In this document: piece after piece, positions 23,285 through 32,200 of the stretch
How the letters are laid out: each line of letters opens with the position of its first letter
Position numbering within the stretch: the stretch's first letter is position 1
NCBI GenBank assembly: GCA_002314855.1
Contig: DCHQ01000082.1
Span: forward strand, 1 to 46,405
Direction of reading: 5' to 3'
DNA from: Lachnospiraceae bacterium UBA1748
GTDB taxonomy: Bacteria > Bacillota > Clostridia > Lachnospirales > Lachnospiraceae
Length of the DNA stretch: 46,405 nucleotides
The notes under the pieces: generated by a model
Told to the model about the DNA's origin: nothing
What the model saw: only the letters and a program-made list of their open reading frames with translations
Databases searched by the model: none
Position numbers and translations under genes: made by a program

Positions 23285-24949
23285 ATGTTAAGCGAAAATA
23301 AGATTTGGATTGGTAAATCTGGGGATGAGAAAATCTTTATATATCCAAAGATGGCCAATAGACATGGTATGATTGCCGGCGCAACAGGCACAGGTAAAAC
23401 TGTTACATTAAAGGTACTTGCAGAGTCCTTCAGTGAAATGGGTGTGCCAGTATTTATGGCAGATGTCAAAGGAGACCTTGCAGGTATGTGTGAGGTTGGT
23501 GAAGACTCAGAAAGTATGCAGAAACGTATCGAGAAGTTTGGACTTGCTGATGAAGGTTTTACTTATCGTTCTTATCCAGTTAATTTCTGGGACATATATT
23601 CAGAAAATGGACTTCCACTTCGTACTACTATTTCTGAGATGGGTCCACTTCTTCTTTCCAAAGTACTTGGACTTAATGATACACAGTCAGCTGTGCTCAA
23701 GGTAGTATTTAAGATAGCCGATGATGAAGGATTACTTCTTATAGATACAAAAGATCTTCGTTCCATGCTTACATATGTAAGTGAGAATAGTAAGGAGTTC
23801 AGTTCTACTTATGGAAATATGGCACCACAAAGTCTTGCAGCTATTATTCGTTCTGTAATAGCTCTTGAGGATGAGGGTGGTGATTTATTCTTTGGAGAGC
23901 CAGCCCTTGATATAAGAGACTGGGTTGCAACTAACTATGATGGTATGGGATTCATGAATATTCTCGACTGTCAGACACTTATTAATAAACCAACTATGTA
24001 TTCTACTTTTCTTCTTTGGATGCTTTCTGAGCTCTATGAGCTTATGCCAGAAGCTGGTGATCTTGAAAAGCCTAGAATGGTATTTTTCTTTGATGAAGCT
24101 CATCTGCTTTTCGACAATGCAAGCAAGGAGCTTCTCGAGAAGGTAGAGCAGGTTGTTAAGCTTATTCGATCAAAGGGTGTAAGTATTTTCTTCATTACTC
24201 AGAATCCTAAGGATATACCAGATGGAGTACTATCTCAGCTTGGAACTAAGATTCAGCATGCTCTTAGAGCCTATACACCAGCAGAGCAGAAGGGTGCCAA
24301 GATTGCAGCACAGTCATTTAGAGTAAATCCAGAATTCGATACATATGAAACTCTTAGTAACCTTGGTATAGGTGAGGCTCTTGTATCAGTACTTGATGAG
24401 GAAGGTATACCTACTGTTGTTAAGAATACTAAGATTCTTCCACCAAGAAGTAAGATGGGAGCTATTGAATATACTTCGTCTCGTACAAAGGTAATTGACG
24501 GCAGTCCTCTTCATTTAAAATATATTGAGGCAGTTGATAGAGATTCAGCTTATGAGTTTTTAGAGAGAAAGAGTATTGCTGACGCCGAAGCAGCTGAGGC
24601 AGCAAGAGAAGAAGCAGAAAAGGCTAAACAGGAAGCTCTTGAGCAGAAGGCAAGAGAAAAGGAAGAAGCTCTTGCAGCCAAAGAAGCAGCTAAGCTTGAG
24701 GCGGCTGAGCAAAAGGCCAGAGAAAAAGAAATCCTTGCTGAGAAGAAGGCTAAGGAAAAAGCTGAGGCTAAGAAGCAGAATGCCAAGAAGAACGCTATTA
24801 AGCAGGTTGGTAGTACAGCAGCAGGTACTGTTGGCCGAGAGGTTGGACAGGCAGTAGGAGGTTCTTTTGGTAAGTTCGGTAAGAAGCTTGGTGGTAATGT
24901 TGGAGCTTCTCTTGGACGAGGTATTATCGGAACTTTATTTGGAAGATAA
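23285..24949 (+). CDS. DUF853/HerA-like ATPase
   Basis: A 554-residue protein. The Walker A is GATGTGKT (32-39), followed by the DVKGDLAGM segment typical of DUF853, and the Walker B is MVFFFDEAHLLF near residue 270. A sensor-like FITQNPKDIP and an Arg-rich HALRAYTPAEQ follow. Residues from about 432 to 500 are an Ala/Glu/Lys coiled coil with a repeated EQKAREKE, and the tail is Gly-rich (GQAVGGSFGKFGKKLGG). It is related to HerA/FtsK DNA pumps; DNA processing is assumed but not shown. The second ATG is used as start because AGGAGG lies 5 bases before it. It is divergent from folP, and a terminator follows. Confidence 0.88.
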   Translation: MLSENKIWIGKSGDEKIFIYPKMANRHGMIAGATGTGKTVTLKVLAESFSEMGVPVFMADVKGDLAGMCEVGEDSESMQKRIEKFGLADEGFTYRSYPVNFWDIYSENGLPLRTTISEMGPLLLSKVLGLNDTQSAVLKVVFKIADDEGLLLIDTKDLRSMLTYVSENSKEFSSTYGNMAPQSLAAIIRSVIALEDEGGDLFFGEPALDIRDWVATNYDGMGFMNILDCQTLINKPTMYSTFLLWMLSELYELMPEAGDLEKPRMVFFFDEAHLLFDNASKELLEKVEQVVKLIRSKGVSIFFITQNPKDIPDGVLSQLGTKIQHALRAYTPAEQKGAKIAAQSFRVNPEFDTYETLSNLGIGEALVSVLDEEGIPTVVKNTKILPPRSKMGAIEYTSSRTKVIDGSPLHLKYIEAVDRDSAYEFLERKSIADAEAAEAAREEAEKAKQEALEQKAREKEEALAAKEAAKLEAAEQKAREKEILAEKKAKEKAEAKKQNAKKNAIKQVGSTAAGTVGREVGQAVGGSFGKFGKKLGGNVGASLGRGIIGTLFGR

Positions 24950-24985
24950 TACACTATAAGTAATTAATGAAATTAAAGTAACTAC

Positions 24986-25032
24986 AAAACAGGAAATGTG
25001 ATTAATAATAGATTACGTTTCCTGTTTTTTTA
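24986..25032 (+). terminator. terminator after the HerA-like gene
   Basis: A 14-bp stem (24986-24999 with 25015-25028, one G-T pair) with a 15-base loop and a T-run. Confidence 0.88.
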
Positions 25033-25133
25033 TTTGGATATATCAAATGTGATGTAATGAAATTGACATTATGATAAATAAATTCTAATATATATGCTTG
25101 AAATTACATTTATTTACAAAAAGGAGAAACATT

Positions 25134-26510
25134 ATGAAAAAGAAAAGCTTATTAGCTGGATTAATGCTTGTAGCTGCTCTTGGACTTACAGCATGTGGTA
25201 ATCCACTTAAGTCTCTTCCAGAGGTTTCAGATGAAAACCTTGTTGAGTCATATGATGATGACAAAGAGACTTATGGCAATGCTGCTGTTGATCGTTTAGT
25301 TAAGCAGTTCAAGAAAGACGACATTCTCAAGGGAGATATCACAAGCCTTGTAGTATATGATCGTGAAGACAACGAAGAGTCTAAAGAGAAGTCAGAACTT
25401 TCTGTAGAGCTTCAGTGCGAGACTGATATTGCTGATTATACAGAGTACTATGTAGTTACTATGAAGTATGACAGCGAGAACAAGGAGTGGAAGGTTAAGG
25501 AAACAGAGCCTGACAAGAAGGAAGATAAAGAAGTAAAGGTTAAGTATGAAATTTCTGATGAAAAGGCTTCTAGCATATTAAAGGATTATATCTATTCAGT
25601 AAGTAAGGATAATTATTATATCAATTTATCAGATGGTGATATTACAGATATCTCAATCGATGATCCAGAAGCTGAGGTAGTTGATGGTTCTGTAACAGTA
25701 CGTTATCCAGTTGATGTAACAGTTAATTACTATAACTATATTTATGAGCTTAGTGCTACATTAGTTTGTAACGTATATACAGAGACTGATTCTTACAGAT
25801 ATGGATATGAATTAGAGAGCTTCAAGAACGATTCTATTTATTACTATAGCTATGAAGATCTTGCAGTAAATAGTGCAGAGCTTGATCCTGAGGTAGAAAA
25901 GCTTCTTTCTGAGGATATAATGTTCGAAGCTGCTATAGATGATTTTGATGCTTTATATACTTATTATTATACTTTTGATGTAACAGCTGATGATATTGTT
26001 TCTTATACAACTACAGATTTCACAATCAGTAGTTCTTCAGCTCAGAGAAATCTTGCAGCTGATGTTAAGATTACAGATGGTATTACAGAGCAGTATTATA
26101 TGAATATCACATATTATTATAGTGATGCAGATGGCTGGTATTACAGTTACCTTTATGATGGACACAACTATGATGATAAAGGTAATTATTATGTTGATAT
26201 TGATAATAGCTTCAAGGGTTCATACACTGGAGAAGTATCAGTTGGTAAGGATGATGTTGGAGAGATTTCAATCAATATAACAGGTATCGATGGTACAACA
26301 TTAACTGGTGATGCAGAATTTGGAGGTTCAACTGTAGACTTTACAGCAACATATGATGCATATTCTCATTACATCAGTTTTGATTTTGATGAAGATATTA
26401 AGTTCAAGAAGCATTATTCATATGATTACTTAACTCTTTACTATGATAAGGAAACTGATTCATGGAGAACAACAGATTATGCTTCATTACAGATGCAGCT
26501 AAGTAAGTAA
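25134..26510 (+). CDS. acidic, tyrosine-rich lipoprotein of unknown function
   Basis: A 458-residue protein. The start at 25134 follows AAGGAG by 7 bases; the frame is open further upstream but without a site. A lipoprotein signal (KKKSLLAGL, hydrophobic core, LTAC with Cys21) means it is lipid-anchored on the outer face of the membrane. The mature part is very rich in Asp, Glu and Tyr, and seems made of several beta-rich repeats with strands such as VSVGKDDVGEISINITG. I recognise no catalytic motif. It converges with the 617-residue membrane protein gene, also acidic, across a shared terminator. Confidence 0.75.
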   Translation: MKKKSLLAGLMLVAALGLTACGNPLKSLPEVSDENLVESYDDDKETYGNAAVDRLVKQFKKDDILKGDITSLVVYDREDNEESKEKSELSVELQCETDIADYTEYYVVTMKYDSENKEWKVKETEPDKKEDKEVKVKYEISDEKASSILKDYIYSVSKDNYYINLSDGDITDISIDDPEAEVVDGSVTVRYPVDVTVNYYNYIYELSATLVCNVYTETDSYRYGYELESFKNDSIYYYSYEDLAVNSAELDPEVEKLLSEDIMFEAAIDDFDALYTYYYTFDVTADDIVSYTTTDFTISSSSAQRNLAADVKITDGITEQYYMNITYYYSDADGWYYSYLYDGHNYDDKGNYYVDIDNSFKGSYTGEVSVGKDDVGEISINITGIDGTTLTGDAEFGGSTVDFTATYDAYSHYISFDFDEDIKFKKHYSYDYLTLYYDKETDSWRTTDYASLQMQLSK

Positions 26511-26537
26511 TCGAAAAAAATAAGATTCATTAATCAA

Positions 26538-26570
26538 AAAGCCCCTTGGAAATCCAAGGGGCTTTGTTTG
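26538..26570. terminator. bidirectional terminator between two acidic surface-protein genes
   Basis: A perfect 12-bp stem (26538-26549 with 26554-26565) around an AAAT loop with flanking A and T runs. Confidence 0.92.
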
Positions 26571-26595
26571 TTATGAATGTATTTGTTACATCATT

Positions 26596-28449
26596 TTAGT
26601 AGTAATAACCAGCATGCTGCGCGTATCGAATCATCTGAGGTGCCATAATACCAGCTAAGATAGGAATGTATGGATTAGTAGGCATTCCAATTTCTGGAAC
26701 TAGTAATACTTCTATTGGAAGTCCATCCTCAACAAATTCGCCAATCTCTTCTGATACTTCATCAATGATATCATCAGTGTCGAAATCAAAATCAAGATCC
26801 ATGTCATCAATAATATCGTCAATCTTAGAGAAATCAAGATCTTCAATGTAATCAGCGATATCTTCAGCGTCAGCTACTTCAACAGTATTCTTAGGAACAC
26901 TTACACTTGTCTTGTTATTAATAGTAGTGCTTACTTCAAGAGTCATAAGTGCAGTTCCGTCCTCGCTTAATGAAATACCATATGTATCTTTAGAGCCTTC
27001 AAGTGAAACAACTATTGAAAGATCACGCATAGCCTTTGGAACATCCTTACCAAACTGATCAAAATCAAAAGAAATCTTAGCATCTACAATACCTTCATTT
27101 AACTTATTCCAGTCAAGATCTTCTATGTTAAGCGATAACTCTTCATCATCTACTTCGCAAGTGAACTCACCTGTAAGCTTTGAACCATTGGCCTTTCCTT
27201 CACCTTCAATAGACATTTCAGTTTCGCCATCTTCTTCCATATACATCTCAACAGCAAACTTGCCGCCCTTTATGATATAACCAAAGAAAACTTCCATCTC
27301 GCTTTCAACAGTTTTAGTTTTGTATTTATCAGTATCCCAATCATATGACTCATATGAATATTCATTGTACATATAAGCCTTGGAACCAATAATCTCTCCT
27401 TTGTTATTAACATAGAAAGATAATTTCATGCTAACATCTTCATCGGCGTCATCAAGCTCATCTTCGATGTCATCAAGAGCATCTTCAAGTTCATCAAGCA
27501 TCTGCTCGTAATCTTCCACGAATTCATCAGCATCTTCAATGTATTCAATTTCACTGATGTCTTCTACGATTCCCTTGATTTCTTCGTCTTCAATGAGTTC
27601 TTCAGCAACTGCCACAAATATATTGGCAAGATCTTCCATATCAAGTTCAACCTCAAGAACAGTAACTTTCTGCTCAAGATCACCAACCTCAAGAGTTTCT
27701 GTTGACATATCAACATCAGTAATCTGCTCAAGGGCTATTTTCTGATATCTCTTGATGATACCTTCTAACTTATCAGCAGGAATGAGAATATTACCAATCT
27801 CATCAATACTGTCAATGATTTCAAAAAGTTCATCGATTTCATCATCATCATAGAAATCTTCAAGATCCATGGCTGCATAATCTTCTCCAAATTCTGGGAA
27901 TCTTATATATACCATTTGATTAGCTTTATCAAATATAAGCTCTGTAGAAGCAAGAGATTCCTTGCCTGCTAAGGCTCCAACTGATAAATAAGAAAGGTCT
28001 CCATCATGCTTACATGTGTAGCTAAGTGCTATTTTCTCTTTAAAAAGAGCAATATCTTCAAGATCCTCAACATCTACATCATTGTCTTCCAGGAATTCAA
28101 AACCTTCCTCTGTTACCTGAAATGAAAGAGTTGTTGTAGCTTCAATATTGTCTTTGAAAAGACTAAGTACACTTTTATCATACATCTTGCCGTAATACTC
28201 AGCGTTTTTCTCAGCGTTCTTAATAAGTACATATTGTGCGTACTTATCATTTGACATAGTAGCCTTTTTGATAGAGTTGTTAATAACCTTGAAGTTAAGT
28301 GCGACAAGGACTCCAACAACAGCAACGACTAAAAGAATAGCTATTATAATAGGCATTTTGGATTTCTTTTTAGTAGCTGCTTCTTCCACATTAGTGGTTG
28401 GTTCCACATTAGTTGTTTCTGTGGAAACTTCAGTTTTGTTTTCTTCCAT
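26596..28449 (-). CDS. acidic membrane-anchored surface protein with a pilin-like C-terminal tail
   Basis: A 617-residue protein. Residues 1-30 are a charged Thr/Glu tail, 33-51 a single membrane helix, and the remainder an outward domain with very many Asp and Glu and long runs such as EQMLDELEDALDDIEDELDD. It looks like the uncharacterised DUF6583-type family of Lachnospiraceae, a tentative match. The last 23 residues, IPILAGIMAPQMIRYAQHAG and then YYY, form a second hydrophobic stretch resembling the core of the pilin helix at 19550 (GIIAPQLIKYAEKA). GGGGAGA precedes the start. The function is unknown; calcium or protein binding would fit the acidity. Confidence 0.7.
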   Translation of the reverse strand: MEENKTEVSTETTNVEPTTNVEEAATKKKSKMPIIIAILLVVAVVGVLVALNFKVINNSIKKATMSNDKYAQYVLIKNAEKNAEYYGKMYDKSVLSLFKDNIEATTTLSFQVTEEGFEFLEDNDVDVEDLEDIALFKEKIALSYTCKHDGDLSYLSVGALAGKESLASTELIFDKANQMVYIRFPEFGEDYAAMDLEDFYDDDEIDELFEIIDSIDEIGNILIPADKLEGIIKRYQKIALEQITDVDMSTETLEVGDLEQKVTVLEVELDMEDLANIFVAVAEELIEDEEIKGIVEDISEIEYIEDADEFVEDYEQMLDELEDALDDIEDELDDADEDVSMKLSFYVNNKGEIIGSKAYMYNEYSYESYDWDTDKYKTKTVESEMEVFFGYIIKGGKFAVEMYMEEDGETEMSIEGEGKANGSKLTGEFTCEVDDEELSLNIEDLDWNKLNEGIVDAKISFDFDQFGKDVPKAMRDLSIVVSLEGSKDTYGISLSEDGTALMTLEVSTTINNKTSVSVPKNTVEVADAEDIADYIEDLDFSKIDDIIDDMDLDFDFDTDDIIDEVSEEIGEFVEDGLPIEVLLVPEIGMPTNPYIPILAGIMAPQMIRYAQHAGYYY

Positions 28450-28598
28450 AATTAATCTCCCCTCATAATATTAGTGTTAGTTTTGAAACTTTTGTATGGT
28501 AATAAAACTACTGCTTGCAAGATTGTACCATTATATATGTACATTGTCTAATTGTGATATAATTAATTGATTAAATATAAACAAAAGAGTGAACCAAT

Positions 28599-29354
28599 AT
28601 GCCAATTAATCCTGCCAAAGTATTGATTACAGACAATATAGATTTAATAAGTGATTACCAGGAGAAAGGTATACCTTGTATTCTTCTTCTTAATGATAAA
28701 AACAAAGATAAAGACACCAGTATTGCCAGGTACTGCGCCGAGCTTGATAAAGATGAAGAAATAAGAGTTAATAGCATATCTTCAGAATATGAAAGAAATC
28801 GAGAGATAGCTAGAATACTGGGTGAGGATTATATTAATCTAGTTATCGCAAGAAGTAGAAAAGAGCCACTTATTATTTCAAGTTCCGACAGGATTATTAT
28901 AAGAGAATTCACTACTAATGATACAAATTCCATTTATCAGTTATACGAGGATATAGGTGATGAAATGGAACGTTTTTATAAAGATGCCGAGGATGCAGGC
29001 AGCGTAATAGAAAAATACATAAGTGATGTATATGATTTTTATGGCTTCGGTATATGGGCAATAGAGCTGGCAGAAAGTCATGAGTTTGCCGGGATAGTAG
29101 GCTTTACTCCAAGAACCAGGGATGATGATGCCATGGATATAGAACTTGGCTATGCCATAAGTCCAATGCATCAGAGAAAAGGTATAGCTATGGAAGCCGC
29201 AAGGATGGCTATTTCCTATGCCAGGAAGAATATTGATTATGTCAATATTCTTGTTAATGTTAGAGAAGGTAACCTGCCAGGACAAATATTAGCTGAGAAA
29301 TTAAGGGTATTTTCATCTGAAGTTAGATATAATATTATGAATCGAAGAGATTAA
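28599..29354 (+). CDS. GNAT-family N-acetyltransferase with an N-terminal HAD-like remnant
   Basis: A 251-residue protein. Residues 1-95 look like a shortened Rossmann segment (KVLITDNIDLISDYQEKGIP) common in Clostridia acetyltransferases of this type, without a complete HAD active site. Residues 100-245 are a GNAT domain: IIIREFTTNDTNSIYQLY, WAIELAESHEFAGIVGF, ELGYAISPMHQRKGIAMEA (acetyl-CoA pyrophosphate loop) and VNVREGNLPGQILAEKL. It should acetylate a small amine or a protein N-terminus; substrate unknown. It starts a run of seven same-strand genes up to 36276, with a 16-base gap to the next. Confidence 0.85.
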   Translation: MPINPAKVLITDNIDLISDYQEKGIPCILLLNDKNKDKDTSIARYCAELDKDEEIRVNSISSEYERNREIARILGEDYINLVIARSRKEPLIISSSDRIIIREFTTNDTNSIYQLYEDIGDEMERFYKDAEDAGSVIEKYISDVYDFYGFGIWAIELAESHEFAGIVGFTPRTRDDDAMDIELGYAISPMHQRKGIAMEAARMAISYARKNIDYVNILVNVREGNLPGQILAEKLRVFSSEVRYNIMNRRD

Positions 29355-29370
29355 TATATGAGGATAAAAT

Positions 29371-30255
29371 ATGTTGCATAAATACCTACGAGCTGTGGGA
29401 TTCAGTAAGGCAAGAACAAGACAGGATCTAAATAACATAATTAATATTGCTGTCAGGGATGCCAAGGAAAAAGCATATACAACCATCGATGATGACATTC
29501 TATACAGTGAATATCACTGCGAGGTAGCTTCTCGCATAGGAGTGTGCGTCCGCGGCGAGTATGATGATAATAATAAATTTATTTTCGATTACTATTTTCC
29601 TTATTTGGAAGGTAAGGGCATCAGTACCTATGAGGATGTATCCATTGAAAAGCAGGTGGAAAAGTTATCATTTGCAGGTGTTGTTGATGATTACAAGATA
29701 GGAATTTCTCTTATTTTTTTCGTTAATAAGATTATTACATATATGAAGTATTTGGGTGCAGACAGGCTTCCTCTTCGTGGAACAAGCCTTACATTATCAG
29801 GATTGTCGGATCAGGGGACAATACTTCTTCCTATATCTAAGAATGAAGAAGATATTAGACGCACTTATGAGATAAATATGCGTAAGAGCAGAATGCTTCG
29901 AGAGGCTGTCAGTGGCAATGAGCAGGCCATTGAGAGTCTTACCATTTCAGATATGGATACTATTAATAATGTTCATGTAAGAGTTAGGCAGGAGGATATC
30001 TACTCACTTGTGGATACATGTTTTATGCCTTACGGAGTGGAGTGTGATCTGTATTCTATCCTTGGAGAAATCACTTCAGTGGAGCTTGTCACCAATAAAT
30101 ACACAGGTGAAGAGGTATATGTACTTACACTCAATGTTAATGATCTTATATTTGATGTGTGTGTTAATAAACTTGACGTTGTGGGCGAACCAGAAGCTGG
30201 ACGACGTTATAAGGGAACAATATGGCTTCAGGGCAGTATTAATTTCCCAGAATAA
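29371..30255 (+). CDS. DUF3881 family protein
   Basis: A 294-residue soluble protein. The opening MLHKYLRAVGFSKARTR and the middle FDYYFPYLEGKGIS followed by VDDYKIGISLIFFVNKIITY are the DUF3881 pattern found across Lachnospiraceae. Its C-terminal half carries a region with ILGEITSVELVTNKYTGEEV, a small beta domain. No catalytic or binding motif is evident, and the family has no known function. It sits 16 bases after the GNAT gene and 20 bases before the ABC ATPase, so it is probably co-transcribed with them. Confidence 0.8.
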   Translation: MLHKYLRAVGFSKARTRQDLNNIINIAVRDAKEKAYTTIDDDILYSEYHCEVASRIGVCVRGEYDDNNKFIFDYYFPYLEGKGISTYEDVSIEKQVEKLSFAGVVDDYKIGISLIFFVNKIITYMKYLGADRLPLRGTSLTLSGLSDQGTILLPISKNEEDIRRTYEINMRKSRMLREAVSGNEQAIESLTISDMDTINNVHVRVRQEDIYSLVDTCFMPYGVECDLYSILGEITSVELVTNKYTGEEVYVLTLNVNDLIFDVCVNKLDVVGEPEAGRRYKGTIWLQGSINFPE

Positions 30256-30275
30256 ATGTGTAGAAGGAAAAAGCA

Positions 30276-31337
30276 ATGAGTATTTTAGAAGTAAAAAATA
30301 TTACTAAGCTTTACAATGGAAAAAATGGTGTAAGAAATATCAGTTTTACCATTGAAAAGCAGGGTGTATATGGATTCCTTGGACCTAATGGTGCTGGTAA
30401 GAGTACAACCATGAATATTATGACAGGTTGTCTTGCTGCAACTGAAGGTACTGTAACAATAAATGAATTTGACATATATCAGGATCCTGTATATGCCAAG
30501 ATGTTAATTGGTTACCTGCCAGAGCAGCCACCATTGTATATGGAGAGAACACCTAGAGAGTATCTTAATTTCGTGGCTGAGGCCAAGGGCATAGTTCGTC
30601 AGGAGCGAAAAGCTCATGTTGAAGAGGTAATGAACCGTGTTGGTATTACTGATGTGGCTGACAGACTTATAAAGTATCTTTCAAAAGGATATAAGCAGAG
30701 AGTCGGTATTGCCCAGGCTATTATAGGTGATCCAGATATTATTATTTTAGATGAGCCAACAGTAGGTCTTGATCCAGCACAGATTCTTGAAATCAGACAG
30801 CTTATCCGTGATCTTGGTAAAGATCATACAGTTATTTTATCAAGTCATATCCTTCAGGAGGTTAATGCTGTATGTGACAAGCTGATTATTATCTCAAAGG
30901 GTAGACTTGTGGCCATTGATACACCTGAAAATCTTGAAGCACGATTTGCAGGGGACAATCGTATTAATATGGTTGTAGGTGCCACGAAGAAGGAATGCGA
31001 AGAGATACTGTCAGGTATAAGTGCAGTTGTTAATCCAAGAATTACTCCTATAGAGAGTGATGATAAAAAGGCTAATAAAGTTCGTATTAGTCTGGGCTAT
31101 ACCAGTAAAAGTGATGATACTGTTAGTCCAGATCATATAAATACATGTGATGATGTTATAGCAGATATTTTCTTTGCATTTGCAGATAAAAGAAAAGTTA
31201 TTTACGAGCTTACTAATACGAAGGCAGGACTTGAGGAGATATTCCTTGAGCTTACAGGAGTACCTGAAGAGTCTGATAATAAAGAAGCTGTTAATAAAGA
31301 AGCAATTAATAAAGAAGAAACTAAGGAGGCAGAATAG
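30276..31337 (+). CDS. ABC transporter ATP-binding protein (GldA/CcmA-like)
   Basis: A 353-residue ATPase. Walker A is GPNGAGKST (36-44), the signature is LSKGYKQR, Walker B and the D-loop are IIILDEPTVGLDP, and the switch His is in SSHILQEV. A C-terminal domain of about 100 residues follows, as in gliding-type and export ABC ATPases. The tail holds three repeats of NKEA/NKEE, encoded by a 15-base tandem repeat. It forms a complex with the permease encoded by the overlapping next gene (TAGTG) and the GldG-like gene. Cargo unknown. Confidence 0.93.
   Translation: MSILEVKNITKLYNGKNGVRNISFTIEKQGVYGFLGPNGAGKSTTMNIMTGCLAATEGTVTINEFDIYQDPVYAKMLIGYLPEQPPLYMERTPREYLNFVAEAKGIVRQERKAHVEEVMNRVGITDVADRLIKYLSKGYKQRVGIAQAIIGDPDIIILDEPTVGLDPAQILEIRQLIRDLGKDHTVILSSHILQEVNAVCDKLIIISKGRLVAIDTPENLEARFAGDNRINMVVGATKKECEEILSGISAVVNPRITPIESDDKKANKVRISLGYTSKSDDTVSPDHINTCDDVIADIFFAFADKRKVIYELTNTKAGLEEIFLELTGVPEESDNKEAVNKEAINKEETKEAE
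31278..31322 (+). repeat. three 15-base tandem repeats in the ABC ATPase gene end
   Basis: Units AATAAAGAAGCTGTT, AATAAAGAAGCAATT and AATAAAGAAGAAACT encode three charged NKE-type pentapeptides at the ATPase C-terminus, in frame. Copy number could vary without breaking the frame. Confidence 0.8.
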
Positions 31338-32200
31338 TGAAGGCAGTATTTAAGCATGAGATAAGCTCATATTATACTAGTCTTTCTGGCTATGTATTTG
31401 GCTTATTCCTTTTATTATTTGCTGGTATTTACGTGATGATATATAACGTCAGAAATCTTCTGACAAGATATGAGGCAGTCATTTTTAGTATCAGCTTTGT
31501 ATTTTTGATTATTGTTCCTATTATTACTATGAGGATTTTTGCTGAGGAGAAAAAGCAGAGAACCGATCAGCTTTTATATTCATTGCCAATAAGCATTAGA
31601 GATATTGTTTTAGGTAAGTTTTTGGCACTGCTTGTAGTATTCCTTGCACCACTTGCAATCATGTGTGTATATCCACTAATCCTTTCTGCTTTTGGTAATG
31701 TACATATGGCTGAGGCATATAGTGCAGTATTTGCATTTTTCTTACTTGGTATGGCTCTTCTTTCCATTGGTATGTTTATATCGTCGATATGTGAAAGCCA
31801 GGCTGTGGCAGCAGGACTTTGTTTTGTAGTTATGCTTATCAACTATTTTATTGCCACTCTTGCTTCATACACAGGAGTGTCAGCAATGGGTTCTTTTATA
31901 GGACTTACAATATTTGTTGTTTTATTTGCATTTATCATAAGATTTATGACAGGAAGTATATTTACAGCTATTACTGGCGGACTTGTAATTGAGGCTATTC
32001 TTGCAGCTGTATATATGATGAATCAGGAGCTTTTTATAGCACTTATGCCAAGACTTATGGAAAAGGTATCACTGTTCGAAAGATTCAATGTATTTATCAA
32101 TGGAATATTTGATATATCAGGAGTTTTCTATTTGTTATCTGTTACAGCAATTTTCGTACATTTAACAATACAGTCTCTTGAGAAGAGGAGGTGGAGCTAA
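31337..32200 (+). CDS. ABC transporter permease (GldF/ABC-2 type)
   Basis: A 287-residue membrane protein with six hydrophobic segments and the ABC-2 landmarks IVPIITMRIFAEEKKQRTDQ and LLYSLPISIRDIVLGKF, the amphipathic coupling region seen in the GldF/NosY group. The GTG start overlaps the stop of the ATPase gene, and AAGGAGG lies just upstream. Its stop overlaps the GldG-like start (TAATG). It is the membrane channel part of the complex. Cargo unknown. Confidence 0.92.
   Translation: MKAVFKHEISSYYTSLSGYVFGLFLLLFAGIYVMIYNVRNLLTRYEAVIFSISFVFLIIVPIITMRIFAEEKKQRTDQLLYSLPISIRDIVLGKFLALLVVFLAPLAIMCVYPLILSAFGNVHMAEAYSAVFAFFLLGMALLSIGMFISSICESQAVAAGLCFVVMLINYFIATLASYTGVSAMGSFIGLTIFVVLFAFIIRFMTGSIFTAITGGLVIEAILAAVYMMNQELFIALMPRLMEKVSLFERFNVFINGIFDISGVFYLLSVTAIFVHLTIQSLEKRRWS

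Noticed and set aside
24550..24954. A 134-codon minus-strand frame opposite the coiled coil of the HerA-like gene
   Set aside because: The Ala/Ser/Phe/Leu-rich sequence is the mirror of the Ala/Glu/Lys coiled coil; no ribosome site.
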